Of a stretch of DNA of 64,000 bases, positions 17,362 through 26,900 are shown piece after piece. The notes beneath the pieces were generated by a model, which searched no databases, was not told where the DNA came from, and saw only the letters and a program-made list of their open reading frames with translations. The number at the start of each line of letters is the position of its first letter. Positions within the stretch are counted from its first letter, which is position 1. A program made the translations under genes and the position numbers. Source of the DNA: Mycobacterium sp. GA-1841 (GTDB taxonomy: Bacteria > Actinomycetota > Actinomycetes > Mycobacteriales > Mycobacteriaceae); assembly GCF_001954135.1 (NCBI RefSeq), contig NZ_MBEQ01000056.1, forward strand, positions 1 to 64,000, written 5' to 3'.

Positions 17362-17912
17362 CCCGCATCATCGCGGGGGCACACGGTGGGCGCCGTATTG
17401 CGGTGCCTCGGAAGGGAACCCGTCCGACATCCGACCGTGTTCGCGAAGCCGTGTTCAATTCGCTCACCACGCGGTTGGACTTCGCCGGACTGTCGGTGCT
17501 CGATCTGTACGCCGGGTCGGGTGCGCTCGGACTGGAAGCACTTTCGCGTGGTGCGGCTTCGGCGATCTTCGTCGAGGCCGATCAACGCGCTGCCGCCGTC
17601 ATCGCCGAAAACATTGCGGCACTGGGCTTGCGTGCGGCCACGGTGCGCCGGGGCAGCGTCGAGACGGTGCTCGCCGCGGGCAATGCGCGGCCGATGGATC
17701 TGGTGTTCGCCGACCCGCCCTATGACCTCGACGACGCTGCGGTCGACGCGATGCTCACCGTCTTGGTCGACGGCGGCTGGGTGGCTGCCGGAAGTTTCGT
17801 GCTGGTGGAGCGACGCTCGTCGAGCCGGCCGGTGACCTGGCCGGCGGGCTGGGACGTACTGAGTGCCCGGCGCTACGGGGACACCCGTGTCGAACTCGCC
17901 GAGGTGGGCTAG
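17358..17912 (+). CDS. rsmD: 16S rRNA (guanine966-N2)-methyltransferase RsmD
   Basis: Methylates G966 of 16S rRNA in assembling 30S subunits using S-adenosylmethionine. Motifs: [19 protein letters not shown] (SAM site) and the N6/N2 methylase signature DPPY in [10 protein letters not shown]. The conserved family N-terminus ([16 protein letters not shown]) is encoded upstream of the first ATG/GTG in frame (GTG 17403). It begins at CTG 17358, exactly where M. tuberculosis has its start. No ATG, GTG or TTG occurs in this frame between 17223 and 17403. I therefore annotate a rare CTG start overlapping the pyc TGA (CTGA), giving 184 residues. Starting at 17403 would drop 15 conserved residues. Confidence 0.85.
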   Translation: MTRIIAGAHGGRRIAVPRKGTRPTSDRVREAVFNSLTTRLDFAGLSVLDLYAGSGALGLEALSRGAASAIFVEADQRAAAVIAENIAALGLRAATVRRGSVETVLAAGNARPMDLVFADPPYDLDDAAVDAMLTVLVDGGWVAAGSFVLVERRSSSRPVTWPAGWDVLSARRYGDTRVELAEVG

Positions 17913-17948
17913 ACCCCGCGGATGCGGCTGCCTGTACCGTCGTGACTC

Positions 17949-18425
17949 ATGAGTGGCGCGGTATGCCCCGGCTCCTTCGACCCGGTCACCCTTGGTCATG
18001 TCGACGTCTTCGAGCGTGCGGCGGCGCAGTTCGACGAGGTCGTGGTGGCGGTTCTGGTGAACCCCAACAAAAAGGGCATGTTCGACGTCGACGAGCGGAT
18101 GGCGATGATCGCCGAATCGACCGCGCACCTGCCGAACCTCCGGGTCGAGTCCGGTCAGGGTCTGGTGGTCGACTTCGTCAAGGCACATGGTCTGACCGCG
18201 ATCGTCAAGGGCCTGCGCACCGGCACCGACTTCGAGTACGAGCTGCAGATGGCCCAGATGAACAAGCACGTCGCCGGCGTCGACACCTTCTTCGTGGCCA
18301 CCACGCCGCGGTATTCGTTCGTGTCGTCGTCGTTGGCCAAAGAGGTCGCCTCTCTCGGCGGTGACGTGTCGGAGCTGTTGCCCGAGCCCGTCAATCGCCG
18401 GCTCCGGGAAAAGCTGGGCGGTTAG
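17949..18425 (+). CDS. coaD: Phosphopantetheine adenylyltransferase
   Basis: 158 residues, the usual CoaD length. Catalyses the fourth step of coenzyme A synthesis, making dephospho-CoA from 4'-phosphopantetheine and ATP. Motifs: [15 protein letters not shown] (nucleotidyltransferase GxFDPxTxGH), [14 protein letters not shown] and the C-terminal [15 protein letters not shown]. It follows rsmD after 36 bases, the conserved bacterial pairing. Confidence 0.97.
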   Translation: MSGAVCPGSFDPVTLGHVDVFERAAAQFDEVVVAVLVNPNKKGMFDVDERMAMIAESTAHLPNLRVESGQGLVVDFVKAHGLTAIVKGLRTGTDFEYELQMAQMNKHVAGVDTFFVATTPRYSFVSSSLAKEVASLGGDVSELLPEPVNRRLREKLGG

Positions 18426-18511
18426 CCTCCCCGCGACGGCGGGTACTTGATGTCCGAGGCGCTCAGCCCATGCGCCGTGACATCGAAACCCCGATCCGCG
18501 GGAGGTCCGCC

Positions 18512-19078
18512 GTGCCGAACACATTCGTTCAATCCACCGACGACGTCGTGAAGTTTCTCAAAGACCAGCACAACCTGATCAAGGATCTGTTCGAGGAAGT
18601 CTTCTCCGCCTCCACCGTCGAGGCTCGGGAGAAGGCCTTCGTCGAACTACGCCAGTTGCTGGCGGTCCACGAGACGGCCGAGGAGATGGTCGTGCATCCG
18701 CGGGTGCGTCGGGAACTGGCCGCCGGGGACGAGATCGTCGATGCCCGGTTGCGCGAGGAGCACGCCGCCAAGGAGCAACTCGCCAAGCTGGAAAGCATGG
18801 ACATGGATTCCGATGGTTTCCTCACCGAGCTCGCGAAGTTCCGGGATGCCGTGATCGATCATGCCGAGCACGAGGAAAACGACGAGTTCGACAAGTTGCA
18901 TCGCAAGCTCGACGCCGACGAGCTCGAGCGGATGGTCAAGGCCGTCAAGGCCGCCGAGTCGATCGCACCCACGCGGCCACATCCGGGTGTCGAATCGGCG
19001 GGGCTGAACTTCGCTGTCGGGCCGTTCGCGTCGATGCTCGACCGGGCACGCGATCTGATCGGTGCAGCCTTGAGGTGA
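18512..19078 (+). CDS. Hemerythrin-like HHE domain protein
   Basis: 188 residues from GTG 18512, which has GGGAGG five bases upstream; a longer frame from 18470 lacks one. The pattern of metal-ligand His and Glu residues fits an HHE four-helix bundle: DQHNLIKDLFEEV, HETAEEMVVHPRV, EEHAAKEQL and DHAEHEENDEF. Such mycobacterial proteins bind a di-iron centre and sense or detoxify oxygen, peroxide or nitric oxide; the substrate here is unknown. The C-terminal 45 residues are outside the bundle. It occupies the place where M. tuberculosis has the PDIM/PGL locus. Confidence 0.85.
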   Translation: MPNTFVQSTDDVVKFLKDQHNLIKDLFEEVFSASTVEAREKAFVELRQLLAVHETAEEMVVHPRVRRELAAGDEIVDARLREEHAAKEQLAKLESMDMDSDGFLTELAKFRDAVIDHAEHEENDEFDKLHRKLDADELERMVKAVKAAESIAPTRPHPGVESAGLNFAVGPFASMLDRARDLIGAALR

Positions 19079-19218
19079 GCGGCGTCGCGAGTCGCGCGTT
19101 CGACGTGATGACGCTCACGCAGGCCAACAGCCAGGGCGACACACCGATTGTGCTCCCCAGTCACAGGCGTAACACCAGGCACACTGGTCACTAACAACGA
19201 GGCCTGGAGGGTTTTGCC

Positions 19219-19956
19219 GTGTACCGAGTTTTTGAAGCGCTCGACGAGCTCGGCGCGATTGTCGAAGAAGCGCGTGGTGTGCCGATGACCGCCGGTTGTG
19301 TGGTGCCGCGCGGCGATGTGCTCGAGTTGATCGACGACATCAAGGACGCGATCCCCGGCGAGCTCGACGATGCCCAGGACGTGCTCGATGCCCGCGATTC
19401 GCTGTTGCGGGAAGCCAAGGAACATTCCGAATCGGTGATGTCCAAGGTCAACGCCGACGCTGACGGCATGCTCAACCACGCCCGCAGCGAGGCCGACCGA
19501 CTGCTCGCCGACGCCAAGGCGCAGGCCGACCGGATGGTTGCCGAAGCCCGTGCGCACAGCGAGCGCATGGTCGGCGAGGCGCGTGAGGAGGCCGCGCGAC
19601 TTGCCGCCGTGGCGAAGCGCGAGTACGAGGCCAGCACGGGACGCGCCAAGGCCGAAGCCGACCGGCTGATCGAGAACGGCAACCTGTCGTACGAGAAGGC
19701 GGTCCAGGAGGGCATCAAGGAGCAGCAGCGCCTGGTGTCGCAGACCGAGATCGTGGCCACCGCGACGGCCGAGGCCACCCGCCTCATCGACTCCGCGCAC
19801 GCCGAGGCCGACCGGTTGCGTGGTGAGTGCGACATCTACGTCGACAGCAAACTCGCCGAGTTCGAGGACTTCCTCAACGGCACGCTGCGCTCCGTCGGTC
19901 GCGGTCGTCACCAGCTACGCACCACCGCCGGTACACACGACTACGCCACTCGCTGA
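19219..19956 (+). CDS. sepIVA: Septation protein SepIVA (DivIVA-like)
   Basis: 245 residues, GTG start with GGAGGG upstream. The N-terminus (MYRVFEALDELGAIVEEARGV) is characteristic. From about residue 55 the protein is one long coiled coil with alanine/glutamate repeats (EADRLLADAKAQADRMVAEA). In M. smegmatis SepIVA is essential and acts in septation and in organising the intracellular membrane domain. It ends with a basic tail (SVGRGRHQLRTT). The name rests on sequence and on position next to DUF177-rnc-mutM. Confidence 0.9.
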   Translation: MYRVFEALDELGAIVEEARGVPMTAGCVVPRGDVLELIDDIKDAIPGELDDAQDVLDARDSLLREAKEHSESVMSKVNADADGMLNHARSEADRLLADAKAQADRMVAEARAHSERMVGEAREEAARLAAVAKREYEASTGRAKAEADRLIENGNLSYEKAVQEGIKEQQRLVSQTEIVATATAEATRLIDSAHAEADRLRGECDIYVDSKLAEFEDFLNGTLRSVGRGRHQLRTTAGTHDYATR

Positions 19957-20023
19957 CCACCTTCCCGGATTGTCGGTGCGCACTGCGTCATGGCGCGTAC
20001 TGACGCCGCCGTAGGATTGAGTC

Positions 20024-20641
20024 ATGGCGACGGGTGCGAAATCGGGTGGACGGGGGGCAGCTGGACGGCACGGTGACCCTCGGTCGCCTCTGGTGATCGA
20101 TGTCGCGCGGCTGGGCCGGCGACCCGGTTCGTTTCTGACTCATCGCGACACGGTGCCCAGTCCCGTACGGATCGGGGCGGAGCTGGTGGCCATCGCGCAG
20201 GGCGCTCCTCTGGAACTGGACCTGCAGTTGCAGTCGGTGTCCGAAGGTGTCCTGGTCACCGGCACGGTGTCGGCGCCCACGGTCGGAGAGTGCGCGCGGT
20301 GCCTGACCGAACTCACCGGTGACGTCGAAATCGACCTCACCGAGTTGTACGCCTACCCGGACAGCGCCACCGACGAGACGACCGAGTCCGACGAGGTGAG
20401 CCGGGTGGGATCGGCCGGTCAGGCCGACACGGTCGACCTGGAGCAACCCATCATCGACGCGGTCGGGCTGGCGTTGCCCTTTTCGCCGCTGTGCCGTGCC
20501 GACTGCCCTGGCCTGTGCCCGGACTGCGGAGTCGCGTTGGCCACCGCAGAGCCCGACCACCATCACGACAAGATCGACCCGCGTTGGGCGAAGCTGGCCG
20601 CGATGATGCCCGACGACGAGCATCCTGGGGACCAGAAGTGA
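20024..20641 (+). CDS. YceD family protein (DUF177)
   Basis: 205 residues. Carries the DUF177 core: VIDVARLGRRPGSF near the N-terminus, two cysteines in GECARCLTEL, then C..DCPGLCPDCGV near the end, likely a zinc site. YceD proteins are tied to 23S rRNA and 50S assembly, usually beside rpmF; here rpmF is absent and rnc follows with a four-base overlap (GTGA). The RNase III coupling agrees with a ribosomal RNA role. Confidence 0.88.
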   Translation: MATGAKSGGRGAAGRHGDPRSPLVIDVARLGRRPGSFLTHRDTVPSPVRIGAELVAIAQGAPLELDLQLQSVSEGVLVTGTVSAPTVGECARCLTELTGDVEIDLTELYAYPDSATDETTESDEVSRVGSAGQADTVDLEQPIIDAVGLALPFSPLCRADCPGLCPDCGVALATAEPDHHHDKIDPRWAKLAAMMPDDEHPGDQK

Positions 20642-21378
20642 GCGATTCGCACGCGGCACTTCTGGAGTCTCTTGGCGTCGACCTTCCCACCGAACTTCTC
20701 ACCATCGCGTTGACCCACCGCAGCTTTTCCTACGAGAACGGCGGCCTGCCGACCAATGAGCGGCTGGAATTTCTCGGCGACGCGGTGCTGGGATTGACGA
20801 TCACCGAGGAGCTCTACCACCGCCACCCCGAACGTTCAGAAGGCGATCTGGCCAAACTGCGGGCCAGCATCGTCAACACCCAGGCACTGGCCGACGTCGG
20901 CCGCGGTCTGACCGACAGCGGATTGGGCAGCCACCTGTTGCTGGGCAAGGGTGAGGAAAACTCCGGTGGGGCCGACAAGTCCAGCATTCTCGCCGACGGG
21001 GTCGAATCCCTTCTCGGGGCAATCTATTTGGAGCACGGCCTGACAACCGCCCGGGCGGTGATCCTGCGGCTGTTCGGCCAGTTGCTCGACACCGCCCCCA
21101 CGCTGGGAGCCGGCCTGGACTGGAAGAGCAGCCTGCAGGAGCTGACCGCCTCACGAGGCCTCGGTGCACCCAGCTATGTGGTGACCTCCACCGGACCTGA
21201 CCACGACAAAGAATTCTCGGCGGTCGTGGTGGTGGCCGACGTCGAATACGGCAGGGGCATGGGGCGGAACAAGAAAGAGGCCGAACTCAAAGCCGCCGCC
21301 GCGGCCTGGAACGCGTTGGACAAAGCCATCGACAATCCCATCGACAAAGCCATCGGCAATGCCCTCGACAATGCGTGA
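20638..21378 (+). CDS. rnc: Ribonuclease III
   Basis: 246 residues from GTG 20638, which overlaps the DUF177 stop. Cleaves double-stranded RNA in rRNA and mRNA processing. The catalytic signature NERLEFLGDAVLGL and the second acidic cluster (DKSSILADGVESLLGAIYLEHG) are present. A dsRNA-binding domain follows (DWKSSLQELTASRGLGAP ... GRNKKEAELKAAAAAW). The C-terminus ends with a degenerate repeat, KAIDNPIDKAIGNALDNA, which I do not recall from other mycobacterial RNase III proteins. Confidence 0.95.
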   Translation: MSDSHAALLESLGVDLPTELLTIALTHRSFSYENGGLPTNERLEFLGDAVLGLTITEELYHRHPERSEGDLAKLRASIVNTQALADVGRGLTDSGLGSHLLLGKGEENSGGADKSSILADGVESLLGAIYLEHGLTTARAVILRLFGQLLDTAPTLGAGLDWKSSLQELTASRGLGAPSYVVTSTGPDHDKEFSAVVVVADVEYGRGMGRNKKEAELKAAAAAWNALDKAIDNPIDKAIGNALDNA

Positions 21379-21384
21379 CAACCG

Positions 21385-22251
21385 ATGCCAGAACTCCCCG
21401 AGGTAGAGGTCGTCCGCCGCGGCTTGGCCGAATACGTTGCGGGCAAATCGATTTCGGCGGTACGCGTGCATCACCCGCGCGCCGTGCGCCGTCACGAGGC
21501 CGGCCCCGCCGACCTGACCGCCCGGCTGTTGGGCTCCAGGATCACCGGGACCGGGCGCCGCGGTAAGTACCTCTGGTTGGACCTGGCCGACGAGGACAGC
21601 GAGGACGCCACCGAGGCGTTGGTGGTGCACCTGGGGATGAGCGGGCAGATGCTGCTGGGCCCGATCCGCGACGACCGGCACCTGCGCATCGCCGCGCTGC
21701 TCGACGACGGCACCGCGCTGAGCTTCGTCGACCAACGCACGTTCGGTGGCTGGCAGCTGGCCGATCTGGTGACGGTGGACGGCACCACCGTGCCGCAGCC
21801 GGTCGCGCATGTGGCACGTGATCCGCTGGACCCGCTGTTCGACCGCGACAAAGTGGTGGACGTGCTGCGTCGCAAGCATTCCGAGATCAAGCGGCAGCTG
21901 CTCGATCAGACGGTGGTCTCGGGCATCGGCAACATCTACGCCGACGAGGCGCTGTGGCGCACCAAGGTCAACGGCGCCAGAACCGCAGCCCTGCTGACGC
22001 GCCGAAAGCTGGGCGAGATACTCGACTCTGCCGCGGCGGTGATGACCGACGCGCTCAGCGCTGGCGGCACGTCATTCGATTCGCTGTATGTCAACGTCAA
22101 CGGCGAATCGGGTTACTTCGAGCGATCCCTGGACGCCTACGGCCGCGAAGGTGAACCGTGCCGGCGGTGCGGTGCGGTGATGCGCCGCGACAAATTCATG
22201 AACCGGTCATCGTTCTACTGCCCGAAGTGTCAGCCCCGCCCCCGGGGCTGA
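21385..22251 (+). CDS. mutM: Formamidopyrimidine-DNA glycosylase
   Basis: 288 residues. Removes oxidised purines such as 8-oxoguanine and nicks the abasic site. The N-terminus [13 protein letters not shown] supplies the catalytic proline and Glu. The H2TH region includes [13 protein letters not shown], and the C-terminal zinc finger has CRRCG and CPKC. It lies six bases after rnc, the conserved order. Confidence 0.96.
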   Translation: MPELPEVEVVRRGLAEYVAGKSISAVRVHHPRAVRRHEAGPADLTARLLGSRITGTGRRGKYLWLDLADEDSEDATEALVVHLGMSGQMLLGPIRDDRHLRIAALLDDGTALSFVDQRTFGGWQLADLVTVDGTTVPQPVAHVARDPLDPLFDRDKVVDVLRRKHSEIKRQLLDQTVVSGIGNIYADEALWRTKVNGARTAALLTRRKLGEILDSAAAVMTDALSAGGTSFDSLYVNVNGESGYFERSLDAYGREGEPCRRCGAVMRRDKFMNRSSFYCPKCQPRPRG

Positions 22252-22268
22252 CACCGTCGCGCGGTTCG

Positions 22269-23078
22269 TCACGGCATGCTGGGCATGCCTGGCATGTCGG
22301 ACATGCACAGCGTCCAGGAGCCGCCTTCCTTACGCAGGTACAACTTGCCCGGGCCGGCGCTGCTCGAGATGTCGACGACAGCCTTGTTGCCGTTGACCGT
22401 GATCTTGGTGATCTCCGCCGATCCGCTGGGATCGGTGCTGTGCGGAATGTCGATCGCGTCCAGCCCACCGAGCTTCTCGAACAGGTCCTGATCGGCCTGG
22501 CAGAAGTAGGGCAGCGCGTCCTTGAGGTCACTGGTGCTCGTCATCACCTCGTCGAGGAATTCCCGCACCTCTTTCTCGGCGTCGCTCTCACCCGAGCCCG
22601 ACGAGCCGCGGGACTGTGACGAACCGCCGGCCGTGGTCCGGCTTCCGCCCGAATCCGAATCACCGCTCAACGCGAAGATGGTGATACCGCCGACGAGGAT
22701 CAACACGACCAGTACGACGCCGCCGATGAGCAACCATTTGTTGTTGCCGCCGCTCGGCGGATTGGGGGACGGATAGCCGTATGGCTGTTGCGGCGCACCG
22801 TACGGCTGCTGAGGTGCCCCGTAGGGCGAGCCGTAAGGCTGCTGGGGTGCGCCGTACGGGGAGCCGTAGGGCTGCTGAGGCTGTTGCGGAGCGCCGTACG
22901 GGGAGCCGTAGGGCTGCTGAGGCTGCTGAGGCCCTCCGTAGGGGGCTCCATAGGGTTGTTCGGGACCCCCGGCCGGGTTCGGATAGCCCTGGGGTCCGCC
23001 TTGCGGCGGATACGGCTGCTGCCACGGGCCTGGAGGACCCGACGGCGGGGTGGGCTGATTGCTCGGTGGGTAGGTCAC
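22269..23078 (-). CDS. Membrane-anchored protein with Pro/Gln/Gly/Tyr repeats
   Basis: 269 residues in three parts. Residues 1-110 are a low-complexity cytoplasmic tail of repeats such as QQPYGSPYGAPQQP. One membrane helix follows (NKWLLIGGVVLVVLILVGG). A Ser/Gly linker leads to an extracellular domain (about 165-269) with a DUF4878-like look: EKEVREFLDEVMTSTSDLK, then beta strands EITKITVNGNKAVVDI. Two Cys (YFC, LCM) may pair outside the membrane. Such proteins are common in mycobacteria; I assign no function. Convergent with mutM (17 bases between stops). Confidence 0.75.
   Translation of the reverse strand: MTYPPSNQPTPPSGPPGPWQQPYPPQGGPQGYPNPAGGPEQPYGAPYGGPQQPQQPYGSPYGAPQQPQQPYGSPYGAPQQPYGSPYGAPQQPYGAPQQPYGYPSPNPPSGGNNKWLLIGGVVLVVLILVGGITIFALSGDSDSGGSRTTAGGSSQSRGSSGSGESDAEKEVREFLDEVMTSTSDLKDALPYFCQADQDLFEKLGGLDAIDIPHSTDPSGSAEITKITVNGNKAVVDISSSAGPGKLYLRKEGGSWTLCMSDMPGMPSMP
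22780..22960. repeat. Tandem repeats encoding PYGAPQQP units
   Basis: Imperfect repeats of about 24-40 bases with cores such as GGGCTGCTGAGG and CCGTACGGGGAGCC. They encode the QQPYGSPYGAP tail of the 22269-23078 gene and likely vary in number among strains. Confidence 0.75.
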
Positions 23079-23204
23079 GGTGCTCCTCAGCGAAGTCGGT
23101 GTGTCGAGTCTATCGTCGCGGCCCGGCTGCGCGGGGCGGCGAACCCGTGGTATAGGCCATCACCGCTGGACGGACCGGGTATCGGGACGTGTAGAAATGC
23201 TCCC

Positions 23205-23612
23205 ATGACCGAACTCTGGGTTGACCGCACCGGGGTGCGCCGCTACGTCGGGCGCAGCTCCCGCGGCGCGGAGGTGCTCGTCGGCAGTGAGGACGTCGAG
23301 GGCGTGTTCACCCCGGGCGAGTTGCTGAAGATCGCTCTCGCCGCGTGCAGCGGAATGGCCAGTGATCAACCGCTACGCCGTCGCCTCGGTGATGACTATC
23401 CGGCGACGATCCGGGTGTCCGGGCCGGCCGACCGGGAGCAGGAGCGCTATCCGCTGCTGGACGAGAAGCTCGAGATCGATGTGTCGAGCCTTTCGGAGGC
23501 CGAGGTGGCCCGGCTGCTGACCGTGGTGGAGCGGGCCATCGATCAGGTCTGCACCGTGGGCCGCACCCTCAAGTCGGGCACCGAGGTCAAATTCGAGGTC
23601 GAAACGCGATGA
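23205..23612 (+). CDS. OsmC family protein
   Basis: 135 residues from ATG 23205. Matches the compact OsmC/Ohr fold: N-terminal strands (ELWVDRTGVRRYVGRS), FTPGELLKIALAACSGMASD with one conserved Cys, and a C-terminal region VCTVGRTLKSGTEVKFEV with the second Cys. OsmC proteins reduce organic hydroperoxides through such a pair. Same position as Rv2923c. The next gene overlaps it by four bases (ATGA). Confidence 0.88.
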   Translation: MTELWVDRTGVRRYVGRSSRGAEVLVGSEDVEGVFTPGELLKIALAACSGMASDQPLRRRLGDDYPATIRVSGPADREQERYPLLDEKLEIDVSSLSEAEVARLLTVVERAIDQVCTVGRTLKSGTEVKFEVETR

Positions 23613-23917
23613 CCGGGCCGGAACTCCCGGCCGGCGGGGCCGACGCCGAGGTGCGGTTGAGCGCCTGGGTACACGGTCGCGTGCAGGGCGTGGGGTTCCG
23701 GTGGTGGACGCGGTCGCGGGCACTGGAGCTCGGCTTGACCGGGTTTGCCTCGAATCGGCCCGACGGCCGGGTCCATGTGGTGGCTCAGGGGCCCCGTGAC
23801 AAGTGTCAGCGATTGCTCGACCTGCTGGGAAGCGGTCAGACCCCGGGCTCGGTCGACAACGTCGTCGCAGATTGGGCTGAAGCCGACGCCCCGATGGCGG
23901 GGTTTCACGAACGGTAG
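23609..23917 (+). CDS. acyP: Acylphosphatase
   Basis: 102 residues. Hydrolyses acyl phosphates such as carbamoyl or 1,3-bisphosphoglyceric phosphates. Signature WVHGRVQGVGFRWWTR has the catalytic Arg in VQGVGFR; the catalytic Asn is in GFASNRPDGRVHV. The N-terminal 18 residues (PELPAGGADAEV) are extra. It sits between osmC and smc as in M. tuberculosis and overlaps osmC by ATGA. Confidence 0.94.
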   Translation: MTGPELPAGGADAEVRLSAWVHGRVQGVGFRWWTRSRALELGLTGFASNRPDGRVHVVAQGPRDKCQRLLDLLGSGQTPGSVDNVVADWAEADAPMAGFHER

Positions 23918-23943
23918 CCGACTCGGCGGTAGGGTAAATCGCC

Positions 23944-26900
23944 GTGCACCTCAAGAGTCTGACGTTGAAGGGCTTCAAGTCCTTCGCCTCACCGACGACT
24001 CTGCGCTTCGAGCCCGGGATCACCTGCGTCGTCGGCCCGAACGGCTCGGGCAAGTCGAATGTGGTCGACGCCTTGACCTGGGTGATGGGCGAGCAGGGCG
24101 CCAAGACCCTGCGCGGCGGCAAGATGGAGGACGTCATCTTCGCCGGCACGTCCTCGCGGGCGCCGCTGGGGCGCGCCGAGGTGACGTTGACCATCGACAA
24201 CTCCGACAACGCGCTGCCGATCGAGTACTCCGAGGTGTCGATCACCCGCCGGGTGTTCCGCGACGGCGCGGGTGAATACGAGATCAACGGCAGCAGTTGC
24301 CGATTGATGGACGTCCAGGAGCTGTTGAGCGACTCCGGCATCGGCCGGGAGATGCACGTCATCGTCGGCCAGGGCAAGCTCTCGGAGATCCTGGAGTCGC
24401 GCCCCGAGGATCGGCGCGCCTTCATCGAAGAGGCCGCGGGTGTCCTCAAGCACCGCAAGCGCAAGGAAAAAGCGGTCCGCAAGCTCGACTCGATGGCGGC
24501 GAACCTGGCCCGGTTGACGGACCTCACTACTGAGCTTCGGAGACAGCTCAAGCCGCTGGGCCGCCAGGCCGAGATGGCGCGTCGCGCCGCCACCATCCAG
24601 GCCGATCTGCGGGACGCCCGGCTCCGGCTGGCTGCCGATGACCTGGTGAGACGGCAGGTCGAGTTCCACAACACGAACCAGGCCGAGACGACGCTGCGCC
24701 GCGAGCATGACGAGGCGACGACCAGGCTGGAGACCGCGACTGTCGAACTGCAGGCGCACGAGGCTGCGGTGGCAGAACTGACCCGTCGTGCCGAGGCCGC
24801 CCAACAGACCTGGTTTCGAGCGTCGGCGCTGGCCGAGCGGGTGAGCGCCACCGTGCGCATCGCGACCGACCGGGCGCAGCTGTTCGAGGCCGAGGCCGAG
24901 GTGTCCACCGGGCAGGACCCCGAAGCGCTGGAAGCCGAGGCCGACGAGGTCGCCGAGCTTGAGATGGAGTTGCTCGGCGAGTTGGAAGAGTCGCGCATCG
25001 TCTTGGAGAGCGCGCGCGCGGAGCTGTCCGAACGCGAGCAGCTGGCGGCCGAGGCCGAGCGTGCGCATCTGGCCGCGGCCCGCGCCGAGGCTGACCGCCG
25101 GGAGGGATTGGCCCGGTTGGCCGGCCAGGTCGACACGATGCGCACCCGGGTCGAGTCGATCGACGAGGGTGTCATGCGGTTGTCGGTCAACATCGAGGAG
25201 GCTGCCGCCAAAGCCCAACAGGCGCAAGCGGAATTCGAGACCGTGCAGAGCCGGGTCGGCGAACTCGACGCCGGAGAGGTCGGTCTCGACGAGCAGCACG
25301 ACCGCTCGGTGGCCGCGTTGAAGCTCGCCGATGAACGGGTGGCGGAACTGCAGGCTGCCGAGCGCGCGGCAGAACGACAGGTGGCCTCGCTGCACGCTCG
25401 TATCGAGGCGTTGTCGGTCAGCCTGGATCGGCGTGACGGTGCTGCCTGGTTGCAGAAAAATCACAGTGGCGCAGGACTTTTCGGCACCATCGGCGAGTAC
25501 CTGAAGGTACAACCGGGTCACGAGGTGGCGGTGGCGACGGTGCTCGGGGCGGCCGCAGACGCATTGGCCGCCGAGGATTTCGGGGTGGCCGCGGCCGCGG
25601 TCGCCGCGCTGAAGGAATCCGATGGTGGTCGGGCGGCCCTGCTGTTGGGGGACTGGAAGATCAACGGGACCGCACCATCAGGTGCGCTTCCCGACGGGGC
25701 GATGTGGGCCAACGACGTGGTCACCGTTCCCGAACGGCTCCGCGGCGCGATCACCGCGATGCTGGCCGGCGTGGCCGTGGTGTCCGACCTGCGCGCCGGT
25801 GTGCACCTGGTGTCGGAGCGGCCCGATCTGCGGGCCGTGACCGCCGAGGGCGACCTTGTCGGCGCGGGTTGGATCAGCGGCGGATCCGACCGTAAGCCGT
25901 CGACGCTGGAGATCAGCTCGGAGATCGACAAGGCCCGACGCGAATTGGATGGCGCCGAGCGGCAGACCGGCGAACTGGCGGCCGCGCTGTCGGGTGCGTT
26001 GGCCGAGCAGGCCGCCCGTCAGGAGTCCGCCGAAGAGGCGATGGCCGCGCTGAACGAGTCCGACGCGGCGATCTCGGCGATCTATGAGCAACTGGGACGG
26101 TTGGGGCAGGAATCCCGGGTCGCCGGCGACGAGTGGCAACGGTTGATCCGCCAGCGCGATGAGCTCGAGGCCGGACGCACCAAGACGGTCGAGGAACTCA
26201 CCGAACTCGAGTCGCGGCTGCACAATGCCGAGCAGCTCCCGACGTTCGAGGCCGAGCCGGTGGACCGGCAGGCGTCGATGGCCGCCGCGGAGGCGGCCCG
26301 TTCGGTCGAGGTGGAGGCCCGCCTGGCGGTACGCACCGCTGAGGAGCGGGCCAATGCGGTTCGCGGACGCGCGGATTCGCTGCGCCGGGCTGCCGCGGCC
26401 GAGCGTGAGGCCCGGGTTCGCGCCCAACGGGCCCGCGAAGCCCGTGAGCATGCGGCGCGGGTGGCCGCCGCGGTGTCGGAGTCGGGACGCATTGTGGCCC
26501 AACGGCTCAGCGGCGTGGTGGCGGTGGCCTCACAGATGCGCGACGAGCTGGCGACCGAGCGTCAAATGCGCGCCACGGCGCTGTCCCAGGTGCGTGAGAC
26601 GGTCAACGAACTCAATGCGAGGATCACCGCGCTCACCGATTCCCTGCACCGCGACGAGATGGCCAAAGCGCAAGCGGCACTTCGTATCGAGCAGCTTGAG
26701 GCACAGGTGCTGGAGCAGTTCGGGATGCCCGCTGCGGATCTGGTCGCCGAATACGGACCGCAGGTTCCGCTGCCGCCCAGCGAGCTGGAGATGGCCGAGT
26801 ACGAGCAGGCTCGTGAGCGGGGTGAGCAGGTCACCGCGCCGGCGCCGATGCCGTTCGACCGCCCGACCCAGGAACGTCGGGCCAAGAAGGCCGAACGGGA

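Noticed and set aside
16920..18524. 534-codon minus-strand frame across pyc, rsmD and coaD
   Set aside because: Antisense to three confident core genes; no recognisable features.
22780..22960. Regularly repeated short units resembling a CRISPR array
   Set aside because: The repeats are in frame and encode PYGAPQQP-type protein repeats; there are no unique spacers.
23373..25211. 612-codon minus-strand frame across acyP and smc
   Set aside because: Ser/Ala/Arg-rich shadow of the smc coiled coil, with no ribosome site or domain.
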